Part shown: positions 12,340 through 23,339 of the stretch, piece by piece
How positions within the stretch are numbered: position 1 is the first letter of the stretch
Layout: every line of letters begins with the position of its first letter
Assembly (NCBI GenBank): GCA_037957365.1
Contig: JARHVA010004907.1
Location: 429,001 to 493,000 of the forward strand
Origin: Torreya grandis
Taxonomy: Eukaryota; Streptophyta; Pinopsida; Cupressales; Taxaceae
DNA length: 64,000 nucleotides
Reading direction: 5' to 3'
Notes under the pieces: model-generated
What the model saw: only the letters and a program-made list of their open reading frames with translations
Databases searched by the model: none
Told to the model about the DNA's origin: nothing
Position numbers and translations under genes: made by a program

Positions 12340-12725
12340 ATACTGTGCACCTATGGCAACAAGTCTATCAACATGTTGGTTTGCTCCTCTAGGAATAGAG
12401 TAAACATCAAATGTAAGGAAATATTTCATGACATCATAAAATATATGTTTTTATGCCTTAAAAATATTTTTATTTTATAAACTTAATCCTCTAACTTTTT
12501 GGACTACGAATTAACTATCACCTTTTACATGCAAGAGCTTAATATCCCTCTTTCTAGCCCATTGAATACCATAAATAAGAGCTTCATATTTTGTAGTATT
12601 GGATGTACAAATGAATTTAAATATAAAAAAATAATAATAAATTTGATTTTGTGGTGAAACCAACATAACACCATACCAACTACCATTATTTATTCTTTAT
12701 CCATCAAATAATAGATTCCAAACTC
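12340..12725 (-). pseudogene. Extra (archaeal-type) RNase H upstream of RT, copy 2
   Basis: Minus strand: LFDG near 12715 (first Asp, frame partly lost), NGSWYGVMLVSPQNQIYYYF, then YEALIYGIQWARKRDIKLL near 12590-12530 (Glu), HVKGDS (Asp) followed by a stop and FVVQKVRGL, and VYSIPRGANQHVDRL near 12400-12350. All key motifs of the Tat second RNase H are present in order. It sits left of protease (12850-13377) and right of RT (11290-11830), as in copy 1. Confidence 0.85.
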
Positions 12726-12849
12726 CTTGATTATGCAATGAGCTAGTGAGACTAGGCAATAAGTCACCTTCTTTGTGCATACAGTAAACTCCAAAACAAA
12801 CATATTCAATATTTTTTTAGGGATCATGTCCATGATTATCAATAACATA

Positions 12850-13377
12850 TTAATAAATAATAATATATATAATACCTTCAAGAGGATTAGAAGGCTCCTG
12901 ATCAATGGTGTTATCATCTTCTTCTAAAATACTGCAATTCACATTTGACATATTTGGCATATATGGCTCAAGGTGAAATATGGAAATAGGCTCTGATCTA
13001 ATAGTTAATTTGGTTCCATATATAGTTATAAAAACCATGTATGACCAACCTAAATAAAGGTAACCTCCTATTTTGTTAGTGAAATCTTTGGATAGGCATA
13101 GTACAAAATATAGAGGAAGATCAACAACATCCTGTAAAATGGTGAAATTTAGACAAATAGCAAGTATAATTTTTAGATCTTTAAATACACCTAAAATATT
13201 GGTAGGAAAACCATATAATTTAAATAAAATTTTCTCATTGGGTTCATAATACAAACCTAACTTATTAGCTATTGATTTGGGCATGACAAAAGTATTAGCC
13301 CCACTATCAATCATACAGTTATGAACTAGACAATCTATAATGATAATAAAAAGGTAAAATAAAGGAGGTTTAGTCAC
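12850..13377 (-). pseudogene. Aspartic protease, gypsy copy 2
   Basis: A 175-codon open stretch, the longest in the window. Order: PPLFYLFIIIIDCLVHNCMI, DSGANTFVMPKSIANKLGL (active-site DSGA), YEPNEKILFKLYGFPTN, LAICLNFTILQDVVDLPLYF, VLCLSKDFTNKIGGYLYLGW, then a linker with DDNTIDQEPSNP. This is the retropepsin fold of gypsy elements, embedded without its own start in the polyprotein. It is open only by luck; gag and RT on either side carry stops. Confidence 0.9.
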
Positions 13378-14029
13378 CCTAAGATATTGAGACTCAATAT
13401 ATCAATTATAATTAGTTAGGATATCATTTTATCTTTATTTTTTAGGTTGTTTCTCAAATATAGTGATCTTTGAAATCTCTTCTTACAAGTACTCTTTTTG
13501 TCCTAGGATTAGTAGAGTATCCCACATTGAAATTGATATTGTAGTCTTCTTCATATGATCCACAATACTAAGTGGATAAGAGGAAAAATTTGAATATAAT
13601 TTAGGATCAAAATAAGCTCCCAAATTTTGAGTAAATTGAAGAATATAAGGCCCTTTCACATTCTTATCTTTTGGATCTTGAACTTGCTAATTTGAACTCT
13701 TCTGAGGTAGTTCATGTTTAGTTGTCTTTTATTGTGTCTGAGAAGAAGAAGGAGCTACCATTTTAGGACCTAAACCTTATTCAATTGTTCTTTTCTTGTA
13801 TTTAGTATAGGTTTTAATTGAAATATCAACATTAGGTAAGTATTGACTTTGATTTATAGCTAAGTGCTCAAAAGAATTCTCACCTTCCCAGAAATTGACA
13901 AATGTAGTTTTAGTAGGCACCTTACCACTACCTTCTCCTTGTTGATTTAGAACTTATAATTTAGTGAAATAATGAATGTATCCATAGGTTAGAGAGGATT
14001 CCTTATTCTAATAAGTTAGTTAGTTTTCA

Positions 14030-15300
14030 AATGAAGGAAGAACTGAACTTTATTGCATGAAAGATTGATGAGAACTCTCACTAGTTGGGGCCATTGCCAT
14101 ATTGTTTGATTGATCCCATTGATTGTTCTATTATCCTTATTGAGAATAATTGATCTAAGTTGGCACTATCACTCTTTAATTTCTTGGAGAATCAGGATTA
14201 TATTTCCTTTATTGGAGATTTAGGATTATATTTCCTTTATTGAGAATTATTCCCTTGACCTTGCTAATTAGATTTATAGGATGGCCTATTAGGCTGATAA
14301 TTTCGATTAGTATTTTGATAAGTCCTATATGGTGGAGCTTGTTGCCTCTCAATTTAAACCAAATTATTAGTTTGGGCCTTTATAAGACTCTCTATCTTCC
14401 CTAATTTTTTAGTTTTATCACCTTTTATTTGATGTAACTTTGATGACTCTAGAATTGGAGTAATGGTTGGAGCAGGATGATAGATCTTTAGAAAAGAAAG
14501 CATTGGAGGCCTTGGAGATAACTTTTCTACTTGTATAAGGAAATTTTTATCCTTGATTAATACTTTAAAATCTTCATTTAAATTATTAGCTCCCATCGAT
14601 TCGATCATTATGGCCACATCTAAATTAAGAGCTTTTAGATAATATAGAAAAGCATAGTTGGGTGTAAGATTGATCACTGTTGGAATTCTATCCCAAGTCT
14701 TCTAGAATCAGTAGTTGAAATTCACCATGAATTCATGGTTGAATCTCTTAATTGTTGTAAGATTCTCCAAAATTGAAAGATGATCACTTTTATCTTCAAA
14801 ATTTTTTAACAAAATTTCTCCAAATTCATCCTAGTTGTTGATTGATGTAGGAGTCAAACCTTTGTACCACTAAAGTGCCTTCCCTTTGAAATAAGTTGAC
14901 AACAACCTCATTATTACATTTTCCTATGTCACATTATGCACTCAACAAAGATGAGAAATATATAAAATATGATCTATAGGAGTTTTTTGATTTTCTCCTA
15001 TAAAACATGGAAGAGCCTTCATAACTAAAAATGGAATATCATCCCATTGAGTGATATTTAGAGGAATACCACCATTGAATGCAATAAAATCCTATCTTTT
15101 GAGAATAACCATCTGAGGAATAGGATTTATAAAAATATTTGGATAAAAAATATTGGATTGAATAGGAGGATTTTGTGTAATATCAGGGATAATAGAGGGT
15201 GTAGGATTTGGATTTGATTGAGAAGGTCTCCTTTTCTTTGGCTGATAAGACAACTTTGAGAAATCTATTTCTTTCCCTTTTACAGATGATCTTGTGACAA
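14030..15300 (-). pseudogene. Gag, gypsy copy 2
   Basis: Counterpart of 4430-5620. The C-terminal half is open at 14354-14677: INLTPNYAFLYYLKALNLDV, then MGANNLNEDFKVLIKDKNF, LIQVEKLSPRPPMLSF and a Lys-rich tail. Right of this, with stops, is the core, including FNGGIPLNITQWDDI-like sequence near 15075-15030. Again no CCHC knuckle; an Asn/Arg/Gln-rich part near 14280-14340 (PPYRTYQNTNRNYQPNRPS) follows instead. Confidence 0.8.
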
Positions 15301-15399
15301 CTCTTGGTGGTATAAAAAATATAAATAACTGAAAATGAAAAGATGGAAATGAATATAATACTCAAATACATATATACAAATTTAAAAAAGTGAATAAAT

Positions 15400-15424
15400 G
15401 GTTCCATCGAGCATGCCAAAAAAC
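15400..15424 (-). other. Probable primer-binding region, copy 2
   Basis: Immediately inside the 5' LTR end (GATAACA, base 15425) the minus strand reads GTTTTTTGGCATGCTCG then ATGGAACC. The TGGCATGC core beginning TGG is placed as a tRNA primer-binding site should be, a few bases after the LTR. It is not the initiator-Met type (TGGTATCAGAGC). I cannot assign the tRNA. In copy 1 this spot is altered (TTTCTATCACTCTCAGTGG). Confidence 0.5.
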
Positions 15425-18400
15425 TGTTATCACTCTGGAGTGCACCCTACTTAAAGATGTGCAAAGAACACCCTCAATCTAGCTGATACAATTATAAATT
15501 ATTAGAGTGTGGGTGAATCTATGATGAGAATAACCTCTAGAGAGGGTTGGTTCCCTTTAGATATATCAATTATATCTAAATTATTATGATTTTTGGGGTG
15601 AAAAGGGAAAGAGGAAACTTAAAATAAATTATAATTAAAAGGGGCTAATACACATGAATTGTTTAAATCCTTTGATGTTACTAAAATCAATGCACAAATA
15701 TAATCAAATGAAATTTATATTTCTATCCTTAAGCAAAAATGTTTTAGATGAAGGATTGAGAACCTCTTCAAATCACCTACAAAAGAGTGAGATAGAGAAA
15801 GATAGGTGAGGAAGGGACCTAAAAAAGGAGAAAAATCTCACTTATACACTGATGTACAATCAAATACACACTATTCTTCTCTCCAAACTCAGATTTAGAA
15901 CAAAAATTCCTTTAATGATCATTGGTCCAGCTTACAATTTCATTCTTATAACTTCAAAGATTCTTCTAAATGGCTTGATTAAGCCACTAAATAATCTTTC
16001 CAAAATCTAAAATAGCCTTAAGTGAAGTTATAAAAATGGAAAGGGTTATTCTTGGTTAACTAACTAAAGACATAACACCTTTTAAAATATTTAGAATATT
16101 CAATAAAAAAATTTCCTTTTACAAAATTTGCATGCCTTTTGAAACTTTGGCATAGAAGTATGAGAGTGGGGCCAAGTTTGAAAGGTTAATTTTTAAAATA
16201 AATAATACACTCTCAAAAAATATTAAAACATGATGAATCCAAGGTTGGCATAGAAGTATGGACAGTGGGACCATTTAAAGTCAAACTTCTCCTTTACATG
16301 GAAAACTATGTGAAATCTCTAAATAAAGAACTCCATTTGATTTGTTTGAAAGCTGAGTTGGAAGAATATATTATTCTACTTTGCATGGAAAACAAGTAAT
16401 ATGTGTAACAAGATTGTCTATTCAACTCCAACTCAAGATCAATTAACCTCTAATGGTCTCTACTTTTATGAAAATCTATACCACATCTTTGATGGAGAAC
16501 TCTGCTTGAACTGCCTAAACATTGAATCTTTAAATTTCATGAAAACAAAGGAGAAGTGTGATTTCATCAAATAGTCAACTAAAGCTTTGAAATACACTAT
16601 AAATAGCCCTTTCTTACATAGACAAGGATCTTGATGAGTGGGAGATATATTCAAATTGAATCCCTTACTATTTCTCAGCCTTCTACTCTCAATTTCTTAT
16701 TTTTGTACATGCATTTCTTTGGCACTTATCTATTTATGGATTTTGGCTATGCATTTGTATATTTCTCTCAAACTTTTGTCTCTCATAAAAAATGTCTGAG
16801 ACTTATTTTTTAAGCACTTTTCTTTGGTATATTCTATGTCTTGTCTTGTACTTCTATTCTTTCCCTTTGGGTCTTTTCCCTTGGTTATTTTCCCATGGAC
16901 AAATTGTCCATGGGAATCATCTCTCAACTTACCTTTTGGACTTTTTTTTTGTCTTCAAGACTTTCCAATTTGTTTCTTCAAACAAAAATTCTGAAGGAAA
17001 TGTTTCCTTCAATATTTTGTCTTACGGACTTTCTAAAAGAAAGAGCTTTTCAAGCCTTTAGATGTGACCCTTTAGAATCTTGGAAAGTAACTTTCCTGAA
17101 GGGTACATACCCTTCAAGTATCTTGTAAATGTCCTTTTAAATCTTGAAGTGAACCTTCTCAAAGGGCATATACCTTTTGAGATTCTTTCCAAGTAAATTT
17201 TCCAAAAATGCCCTTCAACAACTTGAAGATACCCTTTAGGCTTTTGTCTAAGTGACCCTTTAGAAGCATAAAAGGTACACTTACCCTTGAAAAGTCCTTT
17301 GGGTTTTCTATAAATGTAATTTCCTAAAGGTCACATACCCTTTGGGGTTTTGTGAATGAACTTTCCTTTTGAAAAAAATCCCCTTGGAATTTTGAACTGG
17401 CCTTTCTTTCCAAAAAACATAAAAGTGTCCTTTTGGACTTTTTTAAGTGGCCCTCTAAACTTTCCTGAAGGGTGCATACCCTTCAGGATTTTGTATAAGG
17501 TCCTCTTTAAAAAATTTGGAAAGTCCTTCATATTTCGTGAATTTTTCCTTTGAAACTTCTATTTTGAGCCTTCCTAAAGGGTACATACCCTTTGGGATTT
17601 TTGTAATGAACCTTCCCGAAGGGCACATACCCTTTGGGTTTCTTGAACTACACCTTTTCCTTTTTTTGAACTATCTATCCTTTGGAAAAAAATAAATGAA
17701 CCTTTAATTATTTTAGACTTATTTCAAAGTCCTTTTCTAGATTTCTTTTACATTGGACAAAAAGTCTGAGGAAATTATTCCCACTCTTAGCCCAAAAAAA
17801 ATTCTAAAAAAGATAACACTTAGGAAAGAAAACACTTGGTGTAAAGTCCAAAAAAATAAACCTATACTCTTGCTTCTTATCCCTTGCTCTCATTTGTAAG
17901 TGAACCTACAAGCCTATAAGTCTAATATTAAAGATGGTTGTAGCTATATAGACTAGTAGGTATTGTTTTAAAACATAACCAAACCCTCCATGTCTCTTGT
18001 ATAGAATCACTTCACCACCCATAATATTTAACCATTTGTGATTAAACCTTTCAAACTAGAAATCCATACAAAAAAGATTGATATATAGCCCTAAAAGGGA
18101 CCTCTAGAGTTATCTTTTTGGTGACTGACTGTAGGTGCATATTATGAGTAACCCATATAAGGCCTTTTTAACATGAATATACCTTTTCCCATGACACTCC
18201 TATCCACCTTAAAAATTTATTCCTCCTATAGGCCTATAGGTTAACTTTATAACTGTATATGAAATTTTGAGTAGGAGATATGATTTTTGAACTTTCTATA
18301 GTTGTCTTGCCCTTGTACGGAATATAGCTTATCAATGACCTCAAAGAATGTTCAAAGGTAGATTTGATCTTCATTCTTCTTCATGGTTATAAGCACTTGT

Positions 18401-18648
18401 CACTAAATCTTGATAAAGACCTTTCTTATTTCAACATATCATCCTTTTAAACACACTTGATTGTGTAGCATTACTATAGGTCCTCATCATGACTGTATTT
18501 GATACATGACTACCTGTATATCCCTTTGTTTATGCCATTAGATAACAATTCACTAGTTTGACCAGCTGTATAGGGCATTTGACCATTCTAGGGAAAGTTT
18601 TGAATAGTAGGGGTAGTAATTTGTCCTTGATAGGCTAAATTACTAACA
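15425..18648 (-). repeat. Family-1 LTR (5' LTR of copy 2), 3224 bp
   Basis: Begins on the minus strand with TGTTAGTAATTTAGCC at 18648 and ends GTGATAACA at 15425. Nearly the same length as the middle LTR (3217 bp) and colinear with it. Contains the hairpin array (17095-17638) and the antisense TATA-like site near 16600. Small ORFs at 16631-17128 on the plus strand are in different frames from those at 7067-7330 and are not counted as genes. Confidence 0.85.
17095..17638. repeat. Hairpin-motif array inside family-1 LTR (copy 2)
   Basis: At least six inverted repeats of about 24 bp, near 17095, 17158, 17323, 17464, 17573 and 17615. The one at 17464-17487 has perfect 10-bp arms, CCTGAAGGGT and ACCCTTCAGG, around a 4-base loop GCAT. 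Others differ by one to three bases. They are separated by T-rich spacers of about 20-140 bp containing GTGACCCTTT-like phrases. The other family-1 LTR has the same series at 7444-8001, so the array predates the split of the two copies. Confidence 0.85.
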
Positions 18649-19180
18649 ATACCATAACAATATCTTACAAAGGACCTTGGCCAAGGGAAAATTAAGGCTT
18701 GATGGGTTCATCTTCAAAGGTAAGTATTCCTAACTTTATTTCTCCTTTGTAAGAGTAGATAGATAGTGCATTTATATTCTTATCCCATATATTAAAATTC
18801 CATAGACATTGATGTGAGTATATGTCTTCTAATACATGTTTAGTTTAGTTGTTTGTTTTATTACTTCTAACCCCCACTTTGTGCCATAAGATTTGGTGTA
18901 CACTAGATTATATTTTGCTTTCTTGCTATTAGAATAGAGTGAATGTTTTAAACCTTAGGACTCCAGTAGGGTTATTGTATGATTGTGCTAAGATATAAGC
19001 TTTGGAACCCTTCTTAGCATGATATGTTGTGATAAATGATACAATTGATCCCCTAATCAAGTGTATCATATCTCCATATTGGTCATGCTCCCACTTAAAA
19101 AGTGTATCTCAATCAAAAGTGTAGGTATGATCTATCTTATCTGATCTAAAATTAGTTCACATATATGATGCATTTTTAAT
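18649..19180 (-). repeat. Inverted partial copy of LTR-R
   Basis: Read on the minus strand it resembles the middle of the LTR at 41364-42590: GGGTTCCAAAGC, CACCAAATCTTATGGCACAA, then TACCTTTGAAGATGAACC and CCCTTGGCCAAGG. It stops at base 18649 against the family-1 LTR, so it is the flank into which copy 2 inserted, or a recombination joint. The right edge is vague. Confidence 0.65.
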
Positions 19181-19184
19181 TACA

Positions 19185-20310
19185 TATAAAAAACAATTTG
19201 ATACAAGCTGGTAAACTTTCTCCAAGGCCTCCATTGCCTATATTCCTATAATTCGAGTCTATTCCAACCCCTCAAGATCCTCAAATTCCATTGTTAGCTC
19301 ATATTCCATATCCTCAAGCCCAAGTTACGGTCCTTTTTAGTCAAGCTAGTGAGTTTGGAGAGTTGAAAAGTTTATTACAATCTCTTGGGAATGAAATAGT
19401 ATAACTCAAGAGGTAGAAATATCAGGAAAATAGAACTTATTTATAATAAAATTAGACCACCTATCATCCCTTTAGAGATCAAATGCCTCCTTATCAAGGG
19501 TTTAGAGAGAATAGACCACCCTACCAAGCTCAAATAGCCATGACTCAAGATAAACCATATAAAAATCTTGATCCTAAAACACCTTCCACTTAAAAGGCTA
19601 TTATTCCCACACCACCTCAAAATAATTTTATGTAAGACTCAAATTGGTATCCCTCTAATCTTAATGATGCTCAAAACCAAGCCTCGGTGCCATAAAACAT
19701 TACTATGCCATAAATGACATACAAATATTTTTATCTTAAAGGACTTTAGTACCAAAAAACAAGTTTGTCACCACAAGGAGAGGTTAAATTTTTTTTAAGG
19801 AATCTTGATATCACCAATGTTAATTAGCAAATGGATGGTCATATTGCATTTAATCAAGGTGGTGAGAGTAGAACTTTAAGTATCCAAATTGTAGTTGTAA
19901 CTAGAGATTAAAGAAGAGCCATTGAGGAGGCTAAAAATTTGTCAAATGCTTCAAATAATCATAATGTTATTTAAAAGAGTACCAAATATCAAATTTCTAA
20001 CCCTTCAACATAGAAAAATTAGAATACAGAGGTTGGAAAAGTTCATCAAGTACCTCTAGTTCATGAGCAACCAGTGGTTCAAAAAGTGTAGTTAAAGGTT
20101 AGTGGAGATAAATTAAATATATTGGATTAGATGAATAATTATAATATTATAATTAGTATGTGGGATTCCCTCTCTATTCTAATACAAAAACATATTCTCA
20201 TTCAAGAGATTTTAGCTCTTAAATTATCTCCAAAACTGATTGAGAAAGAAGGTTTTATCTTAACTAATTCAGACTAGCTAATGAAGAAATAAGTACATTG
20301 AGAACATAAT
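19185..20310 (+). pseudogene. Gag C-terminal part, copy 3
   Basis: Starts at LIQAGKLSPRPPLPIF, then a Pro/Gln-rich stretch near 19500 (QGFRENRPPYQAQIAM) and further linker sequence with stops up to the protease. The N-terminal capsid-like half seen in copies 1 and 2 is absent. No zinc knuckle is visible. The boundary with the inverted LTR-R fragment lies within a few tens of bases of 19185. Confidence 0.7.
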
Positions 20311-20680
20311 ATGGTAAAGGTGGACAAAACTAAGGTAAAATCAGACAAAAATCCTCCTTTCTATCTCTCTTTGATAGTGGGTGATACTTTAGTTCATATC
20401 TACATGGTCAATAGTGGAGCCATTAGTATTGTTGTGTCTAAGCAAATTGTAGATAATTTTGGTCTTGTTTATGAGCCAAATACTAAGGGAGTATTGCAAA
20501 TAGATGGGCCACAAAAAAATATAGTATTCATCATCAGATATTTGAATTTTAAACTACATGTTTATCCTAATGTTACTATTTAGTAGAATGTAGTTATGGT
20601 AGACTTGCCTCCCTACTTTACTATGTGCCTTTCAAGGGACTTGTCCTTAACAATTAGGAGATATTTATCATATTATTAGA
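20311..20680 (+). pseudogene. Aspartic protease, copy 3
   Basis: Open from 20311 to 20583. NPPFYLSLIVGDTLVHIYMV is followed by NSGAISIVVSKQIVDNFGLV: the active-site Asp of DSGA has become Asn (NSGA), so catalysis is lost even in the open part. YEPNTKGVLQIDGPQKN follows, then a stop and VDLPPYFTMCLSRDLSLT at 20598-20650. Same layout as 12850-13377. Confidence 0.85.
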
Positions 20681-20844
20681 CATATTTTATGTTTATAACC
20701 AAGTATGATAAAAATTTAAAAATTCATTCTAAGCATATTTCATGTTTCCATTTGGAACCATATATGCCAAGTGTTGTGAACATTAACTGTGTCATCTAGA
20801 TGAGGTGTTATAAACTAGTGGAGTAGAAAATAAATCACCTTTAG

Positions 20845-21390
20845 ATGGATTTAAATATTTGTTCCTTGATGAGTGGGCCTCTAAATTTCATGTGCATGAT
20901 CCTTAAAATTTTAATTGAGGAAGAAGGATTTGGTGTTTATTGCCTTCATGAGAATGATGCACTAATTCCAACCATGGTGAAGGATGATGAATCTAGTGAA
21001 GGTCTATTGCAATTATACTTTGATGGATCAAGTAATAAGCATGGTAATATGGATATAATTATGTTTATTTCTATATCAAATGAAAGGTGTTTCACTTCTA
21101 TTAAGTTTTAGTTTGGTTGTTCAAATAATGTTGCAAAGTATGAGGCACTAATTCATGGTTTACAGTGGGCTAGGAAGATGAAAGTCAATACCTTATAATT
21201 TTTTGGTGATAATGAACTTATAGTTCACCAAGTAAGAGGTATTAATGTATGATTTTTTTTTTAATTATATCTTATAAGCATAGGGTTTGGGACTTAATTG
21301 ATGATTTTCAAGCTTTCAACATTTAGGCAATTCCAAGAGATGAGAACATGAATGTAGATAGGTTCACTACCATTGGGGCATAATTTAGTA
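20845..21390 (+). pseudogene. Linker and extra (archaeal-type) RNase H upstream of RT, copy 3
   Basis: YFDGSSNKHGNMDIIMFI at about 21017-21070 carries the first Asp. After one stop comes FGCSNNVAKYEALIHGLQWA (21113-21172, Glu), then FGDNELIVHQVRGI (21200-21246, Asp) and AIPRDENMNVDRFTTIGA near 21328-21381. The motif order is complete. Preceding sequence (20845-21000) is a linker with EEEGFGVYCLHENDALIP. Protease lies before it and RT after it, confirming the unusual placement on the opposite strand. Confidence 0.88.
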
Positions 21391-21679
21391 TCCCATATGA
21401 TATAAAAAGTTAAAAAATTTATTCACACTTTAAGGTGATTATAATTTCTTCTATTCCAGATAACCATGAGAATTGGTAAGTGTTTGAAAATAACAATCAA
21501 ATTATTAGGTTCTTAGAAGAAGATGAGTTTTACTCAAGAAATAAATCAAAGTACTTGCAGTAGTATGGTGATCAGATTGTGAAATTGAAAAAAATAATTT
21601 ACCTAAGGGATTGGTAAAACTTAACATTTTTAGTGGTGATGATGAGTGAAGGAAAGAAAATTCATCATTGTTAACAAAG

Positions 21680-22560
21680 GAGGAACACTATGCCAATGTG
21701 GAGATTGTAGTTGGTAAGAAATTGAAGTTGGGTAAGGTATGCACTCCTTCATACAAGGAAAATTTTATTGAATTATGTAAAAGTTTTTTTATTGTGTTTT
21801 TATGACAATATAGTGATCTCAAGGGAATTTACCCAAGTTTATCTCAACACACCATTGAGTTAGAGGCTGAAATTAAACTAGTGAGACAAAGACAAAGGCC
21901 TATCAATCTAAAGATTGAGCCTTTGATGAGAGTTGATATTCATAAGTTCATAGATTAATTTATTATATTTCCAATAAATTACTCAAATTGGGTGGAAAAC
22001 CTTGTTCTACTATAAAATAAATATGGTGGGATTAGCTATGGGTTTAGGATTTGAACAAGGCTTCCCTTAAAGATCACTATCTATTACCATATATGGAAAA
22101 AAAAATTACAGCTAGTTGTAGGTTCAGAGAGGTTTTATTTTTTGCATGGATATAGTGGTTATAATAATATATTTTTCAAGGAAGAGGACCAATTCAAGAC
22201 ATAATTAAATACAAATTTGGGGATATTTTCATATAGAAAGATGCCCTTTAGTTTATCCAATACCAGAGTAAATTTTAAGAGAGCCGTATATATGGAATTT
22301 CAAGGCCTTATAAATAAGTTTTTACTTGTTTATTTGGATGACATAATCATTTTTTCAAAGAGTGAAAATTAGCACATGGTTCACATTAAGCAAGTATTCG
22401 AAAGGTGTAGGCAATTTGGGGTATCTCTAAATCCCCAAAAATGTGTCTTCTCGATTCATGAAGGTAATCTTCTTGGGCATGTGGTTTCAAAATATGGTTT
22501 GAGTATAGATTCTAAAATAATATATTAAATTATTTTACTTTAATTTCCTAAGCACAAAAA
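21680..22560 (+). pseudogene. Reverse transcriptase, copy 3
   Basis: Preceded by a linker (LKLGKVCTPSYKENFIELCK near 21722). RT pieces: RQRPINLKIEPLMRVDIHKF (21893-21950), NWVENLVLL, then FSYRKMPFSLSNTRVNFKRA (22227-22286), LINKFLLVYLDDIIIFSKSE (22308-22367, catalytic YLDD intact) and QFGVSLNPQKCVFSIHEGNL LLGHVV up to about 22490. Stops and frameshifts break the fingers region. Confidence 0.88.
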
Positions 22561-22599
22561 GTGTTTACAAATAATTTTAAGGAAAATCAATTTTATAAG

Positions 22600-23170
22600 A
22601 AGACACATTTCAAATTTTATCACTTTAGCTAAGCCACTTATAACCATGATAAAGAAGATTCATATTTTTATCTAGCCTAAATAAGGAGTGAATATTTTTG
22701 AGGAGATTAATAAGGTCATAGCTAGTGATATTACACTTGTAAATCCATATTTCATGAAAAATTTCATTTTGTACATGCATACTAACATGGACACCATTTC
22801 AAGCATTCTTATGCAAAAAAATCATGAGGCTTTAGAACAACCAATAGACTTTTTCAGGGAAGGCTTGGAAGAGTATGAAATAAGGTAATATTTTGTTTAA
22901 AAACATGTACTTTTAATTATAAGGTCTCTCAAGAAGTTTTTATACTTATTTTCTAATAATAAGATACACCTAATGGTTGCCCATCCAAGCATCAAAGAGT
23001 TTCTTTTGAACAAAGATATAAATGAGAAGAGAGTTGGTTGAATAATTAAGTTAATGAAGTATGATGTGGAAATCAAGATCAAAAAGCTTATTATAGGAAA
23101 AGGACTTTGTGAGAATCTATCCCAAGACTTGCAAGAATCAAATGAGGTGGTTTTGGTGTCAAATGATGAA
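22600..23170 (+). pseudogene. RNase H (RT-linked), copy 3
   Basis: FEEINKVIASDITLVNPYFM, then FILYMHTNMDTISSILMQ and NHEALEQPIDFFREGLEEYE at 22688-22888: the ordinary RNase H of gypsy elements after RT, with the conserved Asp expected near the start replaced (YMHTNMD). A decayed tail follows, with HPSIKEFLLNKDINEKRVG near 22981 and IKIKKLIIGKGLCENL near 23070-23120. Separate from the extra RNase H upstream of RT. Confidence 0.8.
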
Positions 23171-23339
23171 GAGGTTCTAGGTAATCATACCTCACCTTCC
23201 ATCTAGTTTCATGATTTGGTAATATATCTCCTATATGGTATTTATCCTTATCATCTAAATTATTCAAAAATAATGTATTTTATATTGAAATAAATTCTAT
23301 TTATTCTTATTTATGGTGTTATTTTCAAGAAATATATCA

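Larger units (their letters stand above)
9001..18648 (-). mobile_element. Tat-like Ty3/gypsy element, copy 2
   Basis: Second copy of the family: internal region 9001-15424 and 5' LTR 15425-18648, with the LTR at 5784-9000 serving as 3' LTR. Order on the minus strand: LTR, gag, protease, extra RNase H, RT, RNase H, integrase, 3' UTR, LTR. Differences from copy 1 are spread evenly, so the two have evolved apart for a long time. At the right end the LTR abuts an inverted LTR-R fragment (18649 onward); the five bases next to the LTR read GGTAT on the minus strand, and their partner would lie left of the window. Confidence 0.9.

Noticed and set aside
16631..17128. Overlapping plus-strand ORFs with hydrophobic, membrane-like sequence, and a similar ORF at 7067-7330
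   Set aside because: They lie in homologous LTRs, but the frames shift between the two copies, so no protein is conserved. T-rich DNA reads as Phe/Leu-rich sequence.
17331..17553. ORFs on both strands across the hairpin array
   Set aside because: They are by-products of inverted repeats in the LTR, with no protein similarity.
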